Shown: piece after piece, positions 8,464 through 17,382 of the stretch
Position numbering within the stretch: position 1 is the first letter of the stretch
How the letters are laid out: every line of letters starts with the position of its first letter
DNA from: Acidobacteria bacterium Ga0077551
GTDB taxonomy: Bacteria > Pseudomonadota > Alphaproteobacteria > Caulobacterales > Hyphomonadaceae
Length of the DNA stretch: 38,567 nt
Assembly (NCBI GenBank): GCA_001464545.1
Contig: LNFC01000003.1
Span: 1 to 38,567 of the forward strand
Direction of reading: 5' to 3'
The notes under the pieces: model-generated
The model's database searches: none
The model's input: only the letters and a program-made list of their open reading frames with translations
What the model was told of the DNA's origin: nothing
Made by a program: the position numbers and the translations under genes

Positions 8464-9384
8464 ATGTCATTCGATCTCGTCCTGGTCCGCCGGTTTGAAG
8501 CGGTTTGTCGTCTTCGCAGCTTTTCGCGGGCCGCAGACGAGCTGGGGCTTTCTCATTCCGCGATGACAAAGAGCATCCGCAGCCTCGAAGAAGGCCTCAA
8601 CGTGCGACTGATCGAGCGGACAACGCGCTCAGTGGCGCCGACCCCGGCCGGACAACGTTTGCTCAACCGCGCGCCTGACTTGCTCGCGCATTCCGAAGAC
8701 GTGATCGAAGCGATTTCCGCAGACACGGCTCAACTCAATATCATAAGCGGGCCCGTCATTCTTGATGCCATCTGTCACCGGGCGTTGCTTGATTTCCGGG
8801 TCGATCGCCCGGAAGTCCATGTTGCCCTGCAAGTCATGGCGCCAGCGCTCGCGGTTGAGCAGCTCATACGCCAGCGGGTGGATCTGCTGTTGTTTCACCA
8901 GAATGTGGTTCGCGATCTTGAACATAGAAAGTCGCTGATCGTCCGGACGATCATTTCCGAGCCCTATGTCGTCCTGTTTCGGCGCGGGCATCCGATCGAA
9001 GGCGCCGGCGCTTCGATTGGCGCAATGCTCGGCCATGACTGGGTCGTTGCGGGTTTCGACAAGCTGTTTCAGGAAGGGTTGCCGCGCGATCAGCGCGAGA
9101 TGCTGCTGCATCGCGCCTTTCCGAAGTATCGCATAGCCAGTCTCAGCGCGTGCGCCGACATGGCTGAATGCAGCGATCTGCTGACGGCGGTCCCAAGATC
9201 GGCCGCCGCGTCATTGATGGCAAATCGTCAGCTGGAGAGCGTGCCATTGCCCGGAAAGGCGCGGTTCAGTGTATGCGCCGTCACGACGGCCGACGCACTC
9301 GGATCAACCCACACAAACGGTTTTATTGACGCCGTATCGCGGACCGCGCCCCTGCGGGCCAAATCCAGAGGGATTCAGCCATGA
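8464..9384 (+). CDS. LysR-family transcriptional regulator
   Basis: A 306-residue regulator. The N-terminal winged helix-turn-helix (about residues 1-62) is canonical: LVRRFEAVCRLRSFSRAADE, then LSHSAMTKSIRSLEEGL and LIERTTRSVAPTPAG. The remaining 240 residues are the substrate-binding-like effector domain. The ATG at 8464 starts directly before the conserved helix; upstream in-frame codons would add about 50 residues lying over the neighbouring gene. Family members usually control the divergent gene and themselves, so the lipid hydroxylase operon is the likely target, with the effector perhaps a lipid-derived molecule. Confidence 0.93.
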   Translation: MSFDLVLVRRFEAVCRLRSFSRAADELGLSHSAMTKSIRSLEEGLNVRLIERTTRSVAPTPAGQRLLNRAPDLLAHSEDVIEAISADTAQLNIISGPVILDAICHRALLDFRVDRPEVHVALQVMAPALAVEQLIRQRVDLLLFHQNVVRDLEHRKSLIVRTIISEPYVVLFRRGHPIEGAGASIGAMLGHDWVVAGFDKLFQEGLPRDQREMLLHRAFPKYRIASLSACADMAECSDLLTAVPRSAAASLMANRQLESVPLPGKARFSVCAVTTADALGSTHTNGFIDAVSRTAPLRAKSRGIQP

Positions 9385-9463
9385 CAAGTGCAGGCCGGGG
9401 CCGGCTAGGTAGCCGAATGACACGTTCGAGTCGGCCTGGCCGGTCGCCGGCGATGACGACCGG
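9383..9463 (+). repeat. Imperfect dispersed repeat, copy 2
   Basis: Copy of the element at 5040-5120, beginning at the LysR stop codon. GACAAGT (9383-9389) and AGCCGAATGACA (9411-9422) are in the same spacing and orientation as in copy 1. The rest of the gap from 9385 to 9679 shows no gene. Confidence 0.45.
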
Positions 9464-9679
9464 AGCAGACGTGGCCCATTCGGGCCAGTCGCTAGTACAC
9501 AAGGGAGCCTAGCGCCCGACGCGCCCACCCCACCTCAAACCATGGACGATGAAAAGGCCAGACTCTGGAGATGAATGAGGCACCCGAGGGTCCGGTCAGT
9601 TGGCATAAAGAATAGTTGCCGATGAGTTACCTCCTGGAGCTTCCAATTCGTCGCCCTGAAGCGCTTCCTTTGCTTCTCT

Positions 9680-11002
9680 TTAGAGAGACAGCTTGAGGCG
9701 CACCCACCCGCGCGACTGGTCGCGGAACTGGCCAATCAATCCCTCCTTAGTCCCCCAGATCAGATCGGCGCCTGCCGAAACTGTCGCCGTGTCTGTCACA
9801 CGCCAGTCCGCCCACGGACGGAGCGTTCCATCCCCGTCACTCAGGATACTGATGAGTTCCCCGCGCAACCAGAGGCGTTCATTCAGAAGCGACTTCTGTA
9901 CACGCAGCGTCGCAATAACATCCGATGGCGGTCGCACGAGCTGCTCGTTACCTTCGCTTACATGGTCGACGCCGAGCTGTGCATTCACGAATATATCGTT
10001 CGGCGCACTCCAGTCGAGGCCGACCCCGGCCAGCACGCGTGTCTGCTCGGCGCTGGAGAGCGGTGCCTGCGTCAACGAATTGACGACCTGGTCAGGGATA
10101 ATCGCAACTTCTGCTCGCCAGACCTGTGACCCGGCCGATCGTTCAATAGTCCCTCCAAGCAATGTGCGCCGGGGATAGTCGAGCTGAACCTCTGGCAGGC
10201 CGTCAGCCGCAGTCAGCCTGAAGACTGGGTCGGTGTCCGGACCGCTGATTGCTACCAGGCTCAGAGTCGTGCCCGAAAACCCGCGTGAAAAACGCGCGCC
10301 GACTGTCGCATCGTCCAGGGCCGCATTCCGGCTTGAAACCCGCAAGGGCGGCGTGGCAGCGCCCGCCGGGATGCCTCCTCGAGCCCTGGTAGCCAGCGGC
10401 GAAAAAGTGCCTCCCGCACTTGGCAACTGGTTGACAGAAGCATCGAGCATGGCGGCGAGATCGACTTCCGTATCATCGCTGGTCAGTTTCACGCGTGCCC
10501 CCCAGCGTGCTATCCGCTCCGGACGGGGATCGGTAAAAACTGCATCCCGGCGGCGCACCGCATCGAATCGATCCGTCACCTGCAGGCCGTCCAGAATGCC
10601 CCAGGCAACGGTCTGCTTTCCGAGCGTTACACTCAACCCATCCCCGCGATAGGTCTGTGTCGCCTTGTCGATTTCGAGGCGCACATTTCCGCTGCGCAAT
10701 AACGGCTGCGAAAGGTCCGAGAAGGTTCCGGTTGTTCCGAGTTCTGACTGATCGTCGGAAATTTCGAGGCGGGCCGAAACATCGCTTTGCCAGTTCTGCG
10801 AATTTCGCCAGCGGATGGAGGGCTTGATCGTGGCGCGTGCGAGACGGGTATCGCCGTCGTTCAGTCGCACCGCCGAGACAAGCTCGGCTTCGACCTTTCC
10901 GGAAACCGTGCCAGTGTCTGCAGCGGCGGCCGCCGCCGGAAAGGCGAACACTCCCAGGGCGCAGCCGGCAATCCGCCTGATCGTTCGATATCTGCCTCTC
11001 AT
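9680..11002 (-). CDS. Outer-membrane beta-barrel protein of an RND export set (DUF1302-like)
   Basis: A 440-residue exported protein. A signal peptide with an Ala-rich core ends near residue 28 (AAAAADTG). The rest alternates short amphipathic strands with polar turns and ends WVRLKLSL, consistent with a beta-barrel. Segments such as LSVTLGKQTVAWG and RRDAVFTDPRPERI resemble the DUF1302-type barrels commonly encoded beside MMPL pumps and LolA-like proteins. It is the last gene of a three-gene operon, nine bases after the LolA-like gene. It may form the outer-membrane part of the export route, or act as a companion porin. Confidence 0.8.
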   Translation of the reverse strand: MRGRYRTIRRIAGCALGVFAFPAAAAAADTGTVSGKVEAELVSAVRLNDGDTRLARATIKPSIRWRNSQNWQSDVSARLEISDDQSELGTTGTFSDLSQPLLRSGNVRLEIDKATQTYRGDGLSVTLGKQTVAWGILDGLQVTDRFDAVRRRDAVFTDPRPERIARWGARVKLTSDDTEVDLAAMLDASVNQLPSAGGTFSPLATRARGGIPAGAATPPLRVSSRNAALDDATVGARFSRGFSGTTLSLVAISGPDTDPVFRLTAADGLPEVQLDYPRRTLLGGTIERSAGSQVWRAEVAIIPDQVVNSLTQAPLSSAEQTRVLAGVGLDWSAPNDIFVNAQLGVDHVSEGNEQLVRPPSDVIATLRVQKSLLNERLWLRGELISILSDGDGTLRPWADWRVTDTATVSAGADLIWGTKEGLIGQFRDQSRGWVRLKLSL

Positions 11003-11011
11003 GCGTATCTT

Positions 11012-11803
11012 CTAGTTCAGCAGAGGCACGCCGGCGGCGAGCCGGGCAGAGGAGAACATCTTGCTGTCAAGGCCGGGGAAATACCGCATGCCTTCGAAGT
11101 GAACATGCGTGGTATGGCCGGTCTGGAGATTCTCGACCTTGAACCTGATTGCGGTCCAGGCGCCTCCAATGCGGTCCTGCTCCAGCACCTCGACGCGCTT
11201 CAACGCCTCTCCGTCGGTGTCGGCATACATGATCTGCACCGGGAACAATGTCTTGGGATCTATCTGTGCGACGAAGCTTCCGTATCCCAGTTCCTCCGCG
11301 ACTGAAGATGTGCGCGCAACACCCTTCAATACCTCGTGGCCGGTGGTCTTGTCGGTACCGCCATGCGTGAAGCGCCAGTCATCAAGGCCGAACTTGAAAT
11401 TGTCCTTGATGTCGCCATAGGTCAGGTCAGAGCCCATGAAATTGCTGCCGCGCTCAGAGACGGGAAGCCGCCGAACACGTTCTGTTGCTGGCAGGTAGAG
11501 CCAATTCTCGTCAGTTCCCTCCAGATGATCGTGGCTTAGGAAAGCGGTGTCTGCAATTGCTGCAGGATGTGTGAAGTAGATCGCGATCTGGACAGTCTTG
11601 CCCTGATCGGAATGCATCATCAGTGCACGGCGCTCCCGAACCGATCCGCTCGAACTCTCTAGACGAAACACCATTTCGCCGACGCGCCCCTCATTGGCCG
11701 CTCGCGCGGCGATCTCGCTGGCAAGCCGGTTTCCAGCTTCATTGGCGATGGCATTCTGACCAGCGACCAGAAACACGATCGCCGCAATCACGGACCTAAG
11801 CAT
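11012..11803 (-). CDS. LolA-like outer-membrane lipoprotein-sorting protein
   Basis: A 263-residue periplasmic protein with a signal peptide (MLRSVIAAIVFLVAGQNAIA). The body has features of the 'outer membrane lipoprotein-sorting protein' family: ENWLYLPATERVRRLP, then FMGSDLTYGDIK, and a C-terminal stretch on conversion of lipid or modified groups (THVHFEGMRYFPGLDSKMFS). Family members have a LolA/LppX-like fold with a hydrophobic cavity and are encoded beside MMPL pumps. Its start overlaps the pump stop by eight bases. The likely role is carrying a lipid from the pump across the periplasm. Confidence 0.9.
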   Translation of the reverse strand: MLRSVIAAIVFLVAGQNAIANEAGNRLASEIAARAANEGRVGEMVFRLESSSGSVRERRALMMHSDQGKTVQIAIYFTHPAAIADTAFLSHDHLEGTDENWLYLPATERVRRLPVSERGSNFMGSDLTYGDIKDNFKFGLDDWRFTHGGTDKTTGHEVLKGVARTSSVAEELGYGSFVAQIDPKTLFPVQIMYADTDGEALKRVEVLEQDRIGGAWTAIRFKVENLQTGHTTHVHFEGMRYFPGLDSKMFSSARLAAGVPLLN

Positions 11804-14141
11804 TTTGAAGTCTCCTTTGAGGAATGAGCCCTTTCAGGGCAAACAGGCTGGGAATTATCACGAGCGCGCCGAGAAGCGATCCAAAGGCGCCGATTGACAC
11901 CAGCAGACCGAACCAGCGCAGAGGCGGCGCAGAGCTCAGGCAGATGGTTGCAAGCGCAACTCCCAGGGCGATTGCCGAGAAGAAGCAGGCACGGGCAACG
12001 AGCCGGTAGTCGCCGCGGATCGCCTCGGCGAGCGGCACGCCTTCGGCAAGGCGATGGCGGATATGGCTGATGAGGTGAATGCCAAAATCGACGCCGAGAC
12101 CGGTCGCGATTGCGGCGGTCATCGATGTTGCCGGGGCGATATCGATTCCGAACAGCCCCATCGCCGCATAAACCGAGAGGACGCCGACGCCAACCGGCAC
12201 CATCGCAAGGGTCGCGAGCGCGAGGTTGCGAAACAGGACGATCGTGCAGGCGAATACCAGGATCAATGCCAGGGCCAGGCCGCGATAGTGATTGGCGGCG
12301 AGTTGGCTCATCCAGCCATCATTAACCGCCACCCGGCCACTGAGCTGCGCGCCGAGCCCATTGGCGAGGCTCCAAGCCGCGAGATCACGCTCAAGCGTTT
12401 CAACAACCGGCTTGGTCAGGGTGTAACTGTCGGTATCCAGCCGTGCACGGATGAGCGCCCGGGTGTAGGTATAGTCAATCTCCTGACGGAAATCGTCGGG
12501 AGGCGCTGAGGCTTCGTATAGAAACATGTACTGGGCGGGCGCGCGCGGGGCCTCCGGCAACTGGCCTGCAGGCGCGTCGGTAAGGGCGGCGTGCATTACA
12601 GACACGTAGGTATCGATTCCGCCTACCCCCGACACGTGCGGCAGGCCGGCCATGCTTGTACGGAGCGATTGCATCGCCTCTAGGGCAGCGGGCGTCATCA
12701 GGCCTCCTTCCTCTGGCGCAGTCACGACCACATCGAGAAAGTTGATTCCGCCGAGCCTCGAGTTGAGCGCCGTGTCGGACAACAAGATTGCGTCGCCCGG
12801 AGCGAAATAGCGCTTGCGCTCGTAATCGAACTCGGCGCGCAGGGCAAAGAAGCCAAACGAAAGCGTGAGGAGGGCCGCGCCTGTCAAAGCGATGACCGGA
12901 CGGGCCGCAACGCCAATTGATATCTGACCGATGAGGCGCTCGACCATGCCGCCCCGGCGCGCGCGCGTGGAACCGATATCCATCGCCCGCCGGCCAGCTG
13001 CAAGGTTTGTCAGGATGATGATTGCAGGCAGCGCCGTCAGGGACAGTCCCCATGCGGCCACGACACCGACGGCCGCGAACAGGCCAAACTCGGTGATCGG
13101 CTTCATCGCCGCGCCGAATGAAAGCCCTATGAATCCGGCAACCGTGGTCACGCTCGTCAGGGTGACCGGCACGAAGGTCCGCTCAATTGCGGACAGGACC
13201 GCTTCGCGCGCTGTGAGACTGGGTATGATCTGACGCAGACGCAGGTAGGTTGTCGAAATATGCAGGCTGTCTGCAACCGCAATGGCCATGATCACTACCG
13301 GCAAGGCGGTCGTGATGAGGTAATAGCGGGCATCAAGCCAGCCCATCAGGCCGATCGCAATTGCGGCAGACCCGGCAATCACCACGAGCGGGCCCACCAG
13401 ACCAGTCGTCGACTGCAGGGCAATGAACACGATTGCCAGGACGGTCAGCACCGCGATCGGAATGAAGATCCTCGTGTCACTGTCGACGATCTCGGCGAGG
13501 CGCGCATTCATTGCCGCAACGCCTGCCACATGGACGTCGAGTTCAGCCGTCTTTTCTGCCAGGGCAATTGTCTTGATTGCCGTGTAGACGTCGTCTGCAT
13601 GGTTCGGGTCATCGACGGGAATGATGACCGTCAGCAGGTCGCCGCGCGCCGAGCCAAGCAGGCCCTCGAGCATCGGCATCATCTTGAATCGGACCCTTGC
13701 ATTCGCGGCATCCTCGGGCGTAACGGCGCCCGGCGGGATAATCCTCTCGACCGCAAGATCCCCCGCTTCGCCCCAGATCGCCTTTTCCGAGGCAAGGCTC
13801 TTCACGTCGTTCTTCTTGACGCCCGGCACTTTACGGACTGCCTCGTCGATGCGCTGAAGGGTTTCCAGTGCAGCAGGTGTGAACAGGCTTTCACCCGAAG
13901 GAGATGCAAGAGCGAGGATGATCGGATCATCGAGGCCAAACACCTCCCGCGCTTCATCCCGGGCAAGAGCAAACCGGTGATCCTGCGGCACAAATGCATC
14001 CACTGAGGGATCCTTGACGACGCCCCTCAGTCCGGCCCCGAAACCCACAGTGACAAGCAGGGCGAGACCCAGCAGGGCTCCCGGACGCGCCAGCAGCCTG
14101 CCAAAAACCCTCTTCAGGCGTGTATCCGCCGCCATTCTCAT
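11796..14141 (-). CDS. MMPL-type RND transporter
   Basis: A 781-residue inner-membrane pump with two repeats of one helix, a large periplasmic domain and about five more helices. The motif DPSVDAFVPQDHRFALARDEAREVFG after helix 1 and IMAIAVADSLHISTTYLR in the fourth helix are typical of the MMPL/SSD-containing branch; the Asp in AVADSLH is the likely proton-relay residue. The start at 14141 is chosen because GGAGG lies nine bases upstream; an extra 20 residues to 14201 look untranslated. It heads an operon with the LolA-like and beta-barrel genes and faces the sigma factor/kinase pair. Such pumps usually export lipids or lipid-linked molecules (for example HpnN, MmpL3). Confidence 0.93.
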   Translation of the reverse strand: MRMAADTRLKRVFGRLLARPGALLGLALLVTVGFGAGLRGVVKDPSVDAFVPQDHRFALARDEAREVFGLDDPIILALASPSGESLFTPAALETLQRIDEAVRKVPGVKKNDVKSLASEKAIWGEAGDLAVERIIPPGAVTPEDAANARVRFKMMPMLEGLLGSARGDLLTVIIPVDDPNHADDVYTAIKTIALAEKTAELDVHVAGVAAMNARLAEIVDSDTRIFIPIAVLTVLAIVFIALQSTTGLVGPLVVIAGSAAIAIGLMGWLDARYYLITTALPVVIMAIAVADSLHISTTYLRLRQIIPSLTAREAVLSAIERTFVPVTLTSVTTVAGFIGLSFGAAMKPITEFGLFAAVGVVAAWGLSLTALPAIIILTNLAAGRRAMDIGSTRARRGGMVERLIGQISIGVAARPVIALTGAALLTLSFGFFALRAEFDYERKRYFAPGDAILLSDTALNSRLGGINFLDVVVTAPEEGGLMTPAALEAMQSLRTSMAGLPHVSGVGGIDTYVSVMHAALTDAPAGQLPEAPRAPAQYMFLYEASAPPDDFRQEIDYTYTRALIRARLDTDSYTLTKPVVETLERDLAAWSLANGLGAQLSGRVAVNDGWMSQLAANHYRGLALALILVFACTIVLFRNLALATLAMVPVGVGVLSVYAAMGLFGIDIAPATSMTAAIATGLGVDFGIHLISHIRHRLAEGVPLAEAIRGDYRLVARACFFSAIALGVALATICLSSAPPLRWFGLLVSIGAFGSLLGALVIIPSLFALKGLIPQRRLQNA

Positions 14142-14320
14142 TCGCCTGTCCCTCCAAAGCGCCTGCGGCTCTTGCCCGAGGCCGGGGCAGCAGGGTTTCA
14201 CAAGGCTTAACGCTGGCGGCCGGCAAAACCGGACACGGCGTGATGGAAATACTTGCGCAGTCGGAGCGGCCAGCTAACCTCCGGCTCCCAGAGGCCAGAA
14301 CCGCCGGAGACTTAGCCGAG

Positions 14321-14881
14321 ATGACTGAAGGCGAGCGCGCCGATGGAAACTCACAGTATACGGAGACCGAGCGGCAGATCGCAGACCGCTATTTTGCCGA
14401 GAACTATAACGAGCTTCTCGCCATTGCGCGCCAGAGACGGCGCCGGGCCGGCTTTGCCGATACTTTCAGCACCTCCGACCTCTTGCACGAGACCTATCTC
14501 AAGCTGACCGGCAGGACCGCCTGGCAATCCCACCAGCATTTCCTGAGCACGGCCGCGCTCGCGATCCGCCAGGCCGTGGTCGACCATGCCCGCCGGAAGG
14601 CAGCCCTTCGCCGCAACGGGGGGCAACCTCCCCTGTCACTAGATGCCAGCGAAAATGCCTTTCTGCCCGAGTTCAATGAAACGCCTGAACAGATTGTCGT
14701 TATCGGAGACCTTCTCACCCGGCTTGCCGAAACAAATCCGCGGTGGCTGAGAATTGTCGATTGCCGCTATTTTTCCGGCATGACGGAGGCAGAGACAGCC
14801 GCCACGCTCGGTCTTTCGGAACGCACCGTGCGGCGCGACTGGGTCGCCGCCCGGGCCTGGCTCGCCGACCAGATGCGCTGA
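14321..14881 (+). CDS. ECF-type sigma factor of the kinase-partnered type
   Basis: A 186-residue sigma factor. Region 2 begins ADRYFAENYNELLAIARQRRRR and region 4 ends with the helix-turn-helix MTEAETAATLGLSERTVRRDWVAARAWL. In the place of the usual acidic DAED patch that contacts RNA polymerase, it reads STSDLLHETYLKL. Missing acidic residues here are a known feature of ECF43-type sigma factors that are activated by phosphorylation by a neighbouring Ser/Thr kinase. The kinase gene follows 116 bases later. The start at 14321 gives the usual family length and follows GGAGA; ATG 14243 would add 26 residues. Confidence 0.9.
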   Translation: MTEGERADGNSQYTETERQIADRYFAENYNELLAIARQRRRRAGFADTFSTSDLLHETYLKLTGRTAWQSHQHFLSTAALAIRQAVVDHARRKAALRRNGGQPPLSLDASENAFLPEFNETPEQIVVIGDLLTRLAETNPRWLRIVDCRYFSGMTEAETAATLGLSERTVRRDWVAARAWLADQMR

Positions 14882-14997
14882 GAGCGTGAACACAGCCAGG
14901 TGCCACCTGTCAGGGCATTGCCAGCACGAAGACCGCCTTGATAAGGCGCGGCTGCGCGTGTCAGAAGTTGATGTTCAAACGAACTGGGGGGGATCGG

Positions 14998-17310
14998 ATG
15001 GACTGGCGCGCAATAATCTCCGAGGTTGAGGACCTCGCCGTGCGCGCTCCCGAAGCTGCCATCCGCCGCATCGCCGAAGCCGGTACACTGGAGCCAGGCG
15101 TCGGTCTGGCGATGGAGCGCCTCTGGCGCAGCACAACGACAACCGGCTTCATGGCGACGTCTGCGAGTGGCCCGGCATTGGCCCCTCAGGCCGCCTACCA
15201 ATCGGGCGACCGGATCGGTGCCTGGCGCATCGAGGCCATGATCGGAGAAGGCGGAATGGCGCGGGTCTACCGCGCGGCCCGCGCCGACGGCCAGTTTCAG
15301 CAACTCGCTGCGCTGAAGGTCATGCATGCGGGCGGTGGCGGCAAGTCGGTCCAGCGTTTCGAATCCGAGCGCAAGCGGCTGGCGGCTCTCGAGCATCCCG
15401 GCATCAGTCGTATCATCGACGGCGGCGCGACTGACGACGCCCGTCCCTACATGGTTGTGGAACTCGTCGAAGGTGAGCCGATCGATGCCTGGGTGCGCAA
15501 GACGCATCCCCGACAGACTGAAATCCTGCGCCTTGCTGCAACACTTTGTGAGGCGGTTGCGCATGCGCATGCAAGGCTGATCCTGCACCGGGACATAAAG
15601 GCTTCCAACGTCCTTGTTTCACGGGATCGGCGCATCAGGCTGATCGATTTCGGGATCGCTGCCGATCTCGACGGAGATGATGCGCCCGGCCTGGCGCCGC
15701 TCACGCTTGCGACGGCGGCTCCGGAGCAGCTGCGCGGCGATGCTGTCACCGCCGCCACTGACATTTTCGCCATCGGCATGCTGATCCATCAGCTTGTGAC
15801 CGGCGCCTTGCCGCAGAGGCGCTCCGATGCGGGGGTAACCACCGATGCGCGGGCCCTGGCCAATACTGACCTGGCCTGCATCCTTGACCGGGCCACTGCC
15901 TTCGCGGCGCAGGACCGCTATCCGTCGGCCGACGCCTTGCGGCAGGACCTTCTTTCCATCCTCGATCGCCGTCCGGTTTCGGCGCGCGGATCCGGCGCCC
16001 TTTACCGCCTGTCGAAGGGCATCCAGCGTAACCCGCTTTCCTATACGCTTGGTGTCGCACTCGCGGTCGCCCTGAGCGCCGGCATCGCCTTGACCCAGCT
16101 CAGCGCCAATCGTGCGGAAGCGGCCCGCCAGCGCGCCGAGTATGCTCTGGCAGGATCGCAGCGGGCGCTGGCGACCCAGTCGGCCTATGCCGACACACTG
16201 GTTCGATTATTTGAAGGCGAGTTTGATACCGAGCGACTGCGCACTGTTCTGCTGGACCAGTCAGCGGCCGCGCATACGGACCGTGCACAGTCTCCTGATC
16301 GCGCTGCACATATCGCTTACGCCATCGGGTCGAGTTTCCTTGACCAGGGAGACTTTTCCACTGGGCGCGAAGTGCTGCAGCGCTGGCTCGACGCGGGCTA
16401 TGGCGAAGAAGGCCTGCGCCGCGAAGGTCGCATCATGCTGGCCCGCAGCAAGCTGTTCACCGGCGACGTACAGGGCGCGGTGACCATGTTCGAGGAGATC
16501 AGCGAAGAATATGCCGGAACCCCTGATGAAAACTCCGAACGCCACCTCTACATCCTCGTGCAGCTGGCAATGGGCACGCAGACGCCCGAGGCCATGGAGC
16601 GTGCCCGCATCGGCCTGAAAAATGGACTGGCCACCAATCCCGAACCTGCAATTGCTTACCGCCATCTCGCTAACTTGCACCTGCTCGAGGAGCGCTCCGG
16701 AAATCTGGCGGCGGCTTATGACGCCATCCGCAGCGCAGCGCAGCTGCGCACCAACCGTGCGCTGGTCGATGCGGGCGGCGATGACGGGGTCACGATTGGC
16801 CTGTTACGGTTTGTGCTGTTTCTTGACGGCGACGTTGCAGTGGCCCAGCGGGAAGCCGAAGCCTTGTTGCAGCGATCGCGTCAGAAGAAGGCTGTGCACA
16901 CCGAATCCTATGCGCTGTTCTTTCTCGGCGAAGTAGCGATCATGCAAGGCCGGTTTCAGGAGGGATTATCACTCATCTCCAGTTGCCGCGAACTCGAGCT
17001 TTCACTCAACAATGATGACCTTGTTACCGTTGCGTCTCTGGCCGAAGCAATGGTGGATGTTGGCGACCGCGACGGCGCGCGCGCGCTGCTGGCAAAATAC
17101 TCCCCGCCGCCTGGAACTGTGCCCGGACCGGGAAAGAAGCACCCGCGCATCGTCCAGGCTCATGCCTGGCTCGCGCTCGCCGAGAACGGCCCCGCAGCCG
17201 CATCCGAATTGCTGGCCGATTGGGGCATGTCGCGCGCCGCCACTTCGGTAAATGTCATCGGCGACCAGCGCCGCCGGCGGCTTGAGTCCAGAGGAGTAAC
17301 GGTGCTTTGA
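14998..17310 (+). CDS. Membrane Ser/Thr protein kinase with C-terminal helical repeat domain
   Basis: A 770-residue Hanks-type kinase. The glycine-rich loop is GEGGMARVYRA (about 83-93), the ATP-binding lysine K107 is in ALKVM, the catalytic loop HRDIKASN has D199, and the DFG aspartate is D217, with APEQ after it. All key residues are present, so it should be active. A single hydrophobic segment (about 347-367, LGVALAVALSAGIALTQL) anchors it, leaving about 400 C-terminal residues outside the cytoplasm; these look alpha-helical and TPR-like (SLDQ/FSTGREVLQRWLDAG-type repeats). The start at 14998 follows GGGGGGA. It most likely senses an envelope signal and phosphorylates the sigma factor encoded just upstream. 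Confidence 0.93.
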   Translation: MDWRAIISEVEDLAVRAPEAAIRRIAEAGTLEPGVGLAMERLWRSTTTTGFMATSASGPALAPQAAYQSGDRIGAWRIEAMIGEGGMARVYRAARADGQFQQLAALKVMHAGGGGKSVQRFESERKRLAALEHPGISRIIDGGATDDARPYMVVELVEGEPIDAWVRKTHPRQTEILRLAATLCEAVAHAHARLILHRDIKASNVLVSRDRRIRLIDFGIAADLDGDDAPGLAPLTLATAAPEQLRGDAVTAATDIFAIGMLIHQLVTGALPQRRSDAGVTTDARALANTDLACILDRATAFAAQDRYPSADALRQDLLSILDRRPVSARGSGALYRLSKGIQRNPLSYTLGVALAVALSAGIALTQLSANRAEAARQRAEYALAGSQRALATQSAYADTLVRLFEGEFDTERLRTVLLDQSAAAHTDRAQSPDRAAHIAYAIGSSFLDQGDFSTGREVLQRWLDAGYGEEGLRREGRIMLARSKLFTGDVQGAVTMFEEISEEYAGTPDENSERHLYILVQLAMGTQTPEAMERARIGLKNGLATNPEPAIAYRHLANLHLLEERSGNLAAAYDAIRSAAQLRTNRALVDAGGDDGVTIGLLRFVLFLDGDVAVAQREAEALLQRSRQKKAVHTESYALFFLGEVAIMQGRFQEGLSLISSCRELELSLNNDDLVTVASLAEAMVDVGDRDGARALLAKYSPPPGTVPGPGKKHPRIVQAHAWLALAENGPAAASELLADWGMSRAATSVNVIGDQRRRRLESRGVTVL

Positions 17311-17382
17311 GCTGGAGGTTCACTAGACCCGAGTGATCTGGAAAGATGTAGGCAACTTCGTCCTGGACGGCTCCATGCGCAC

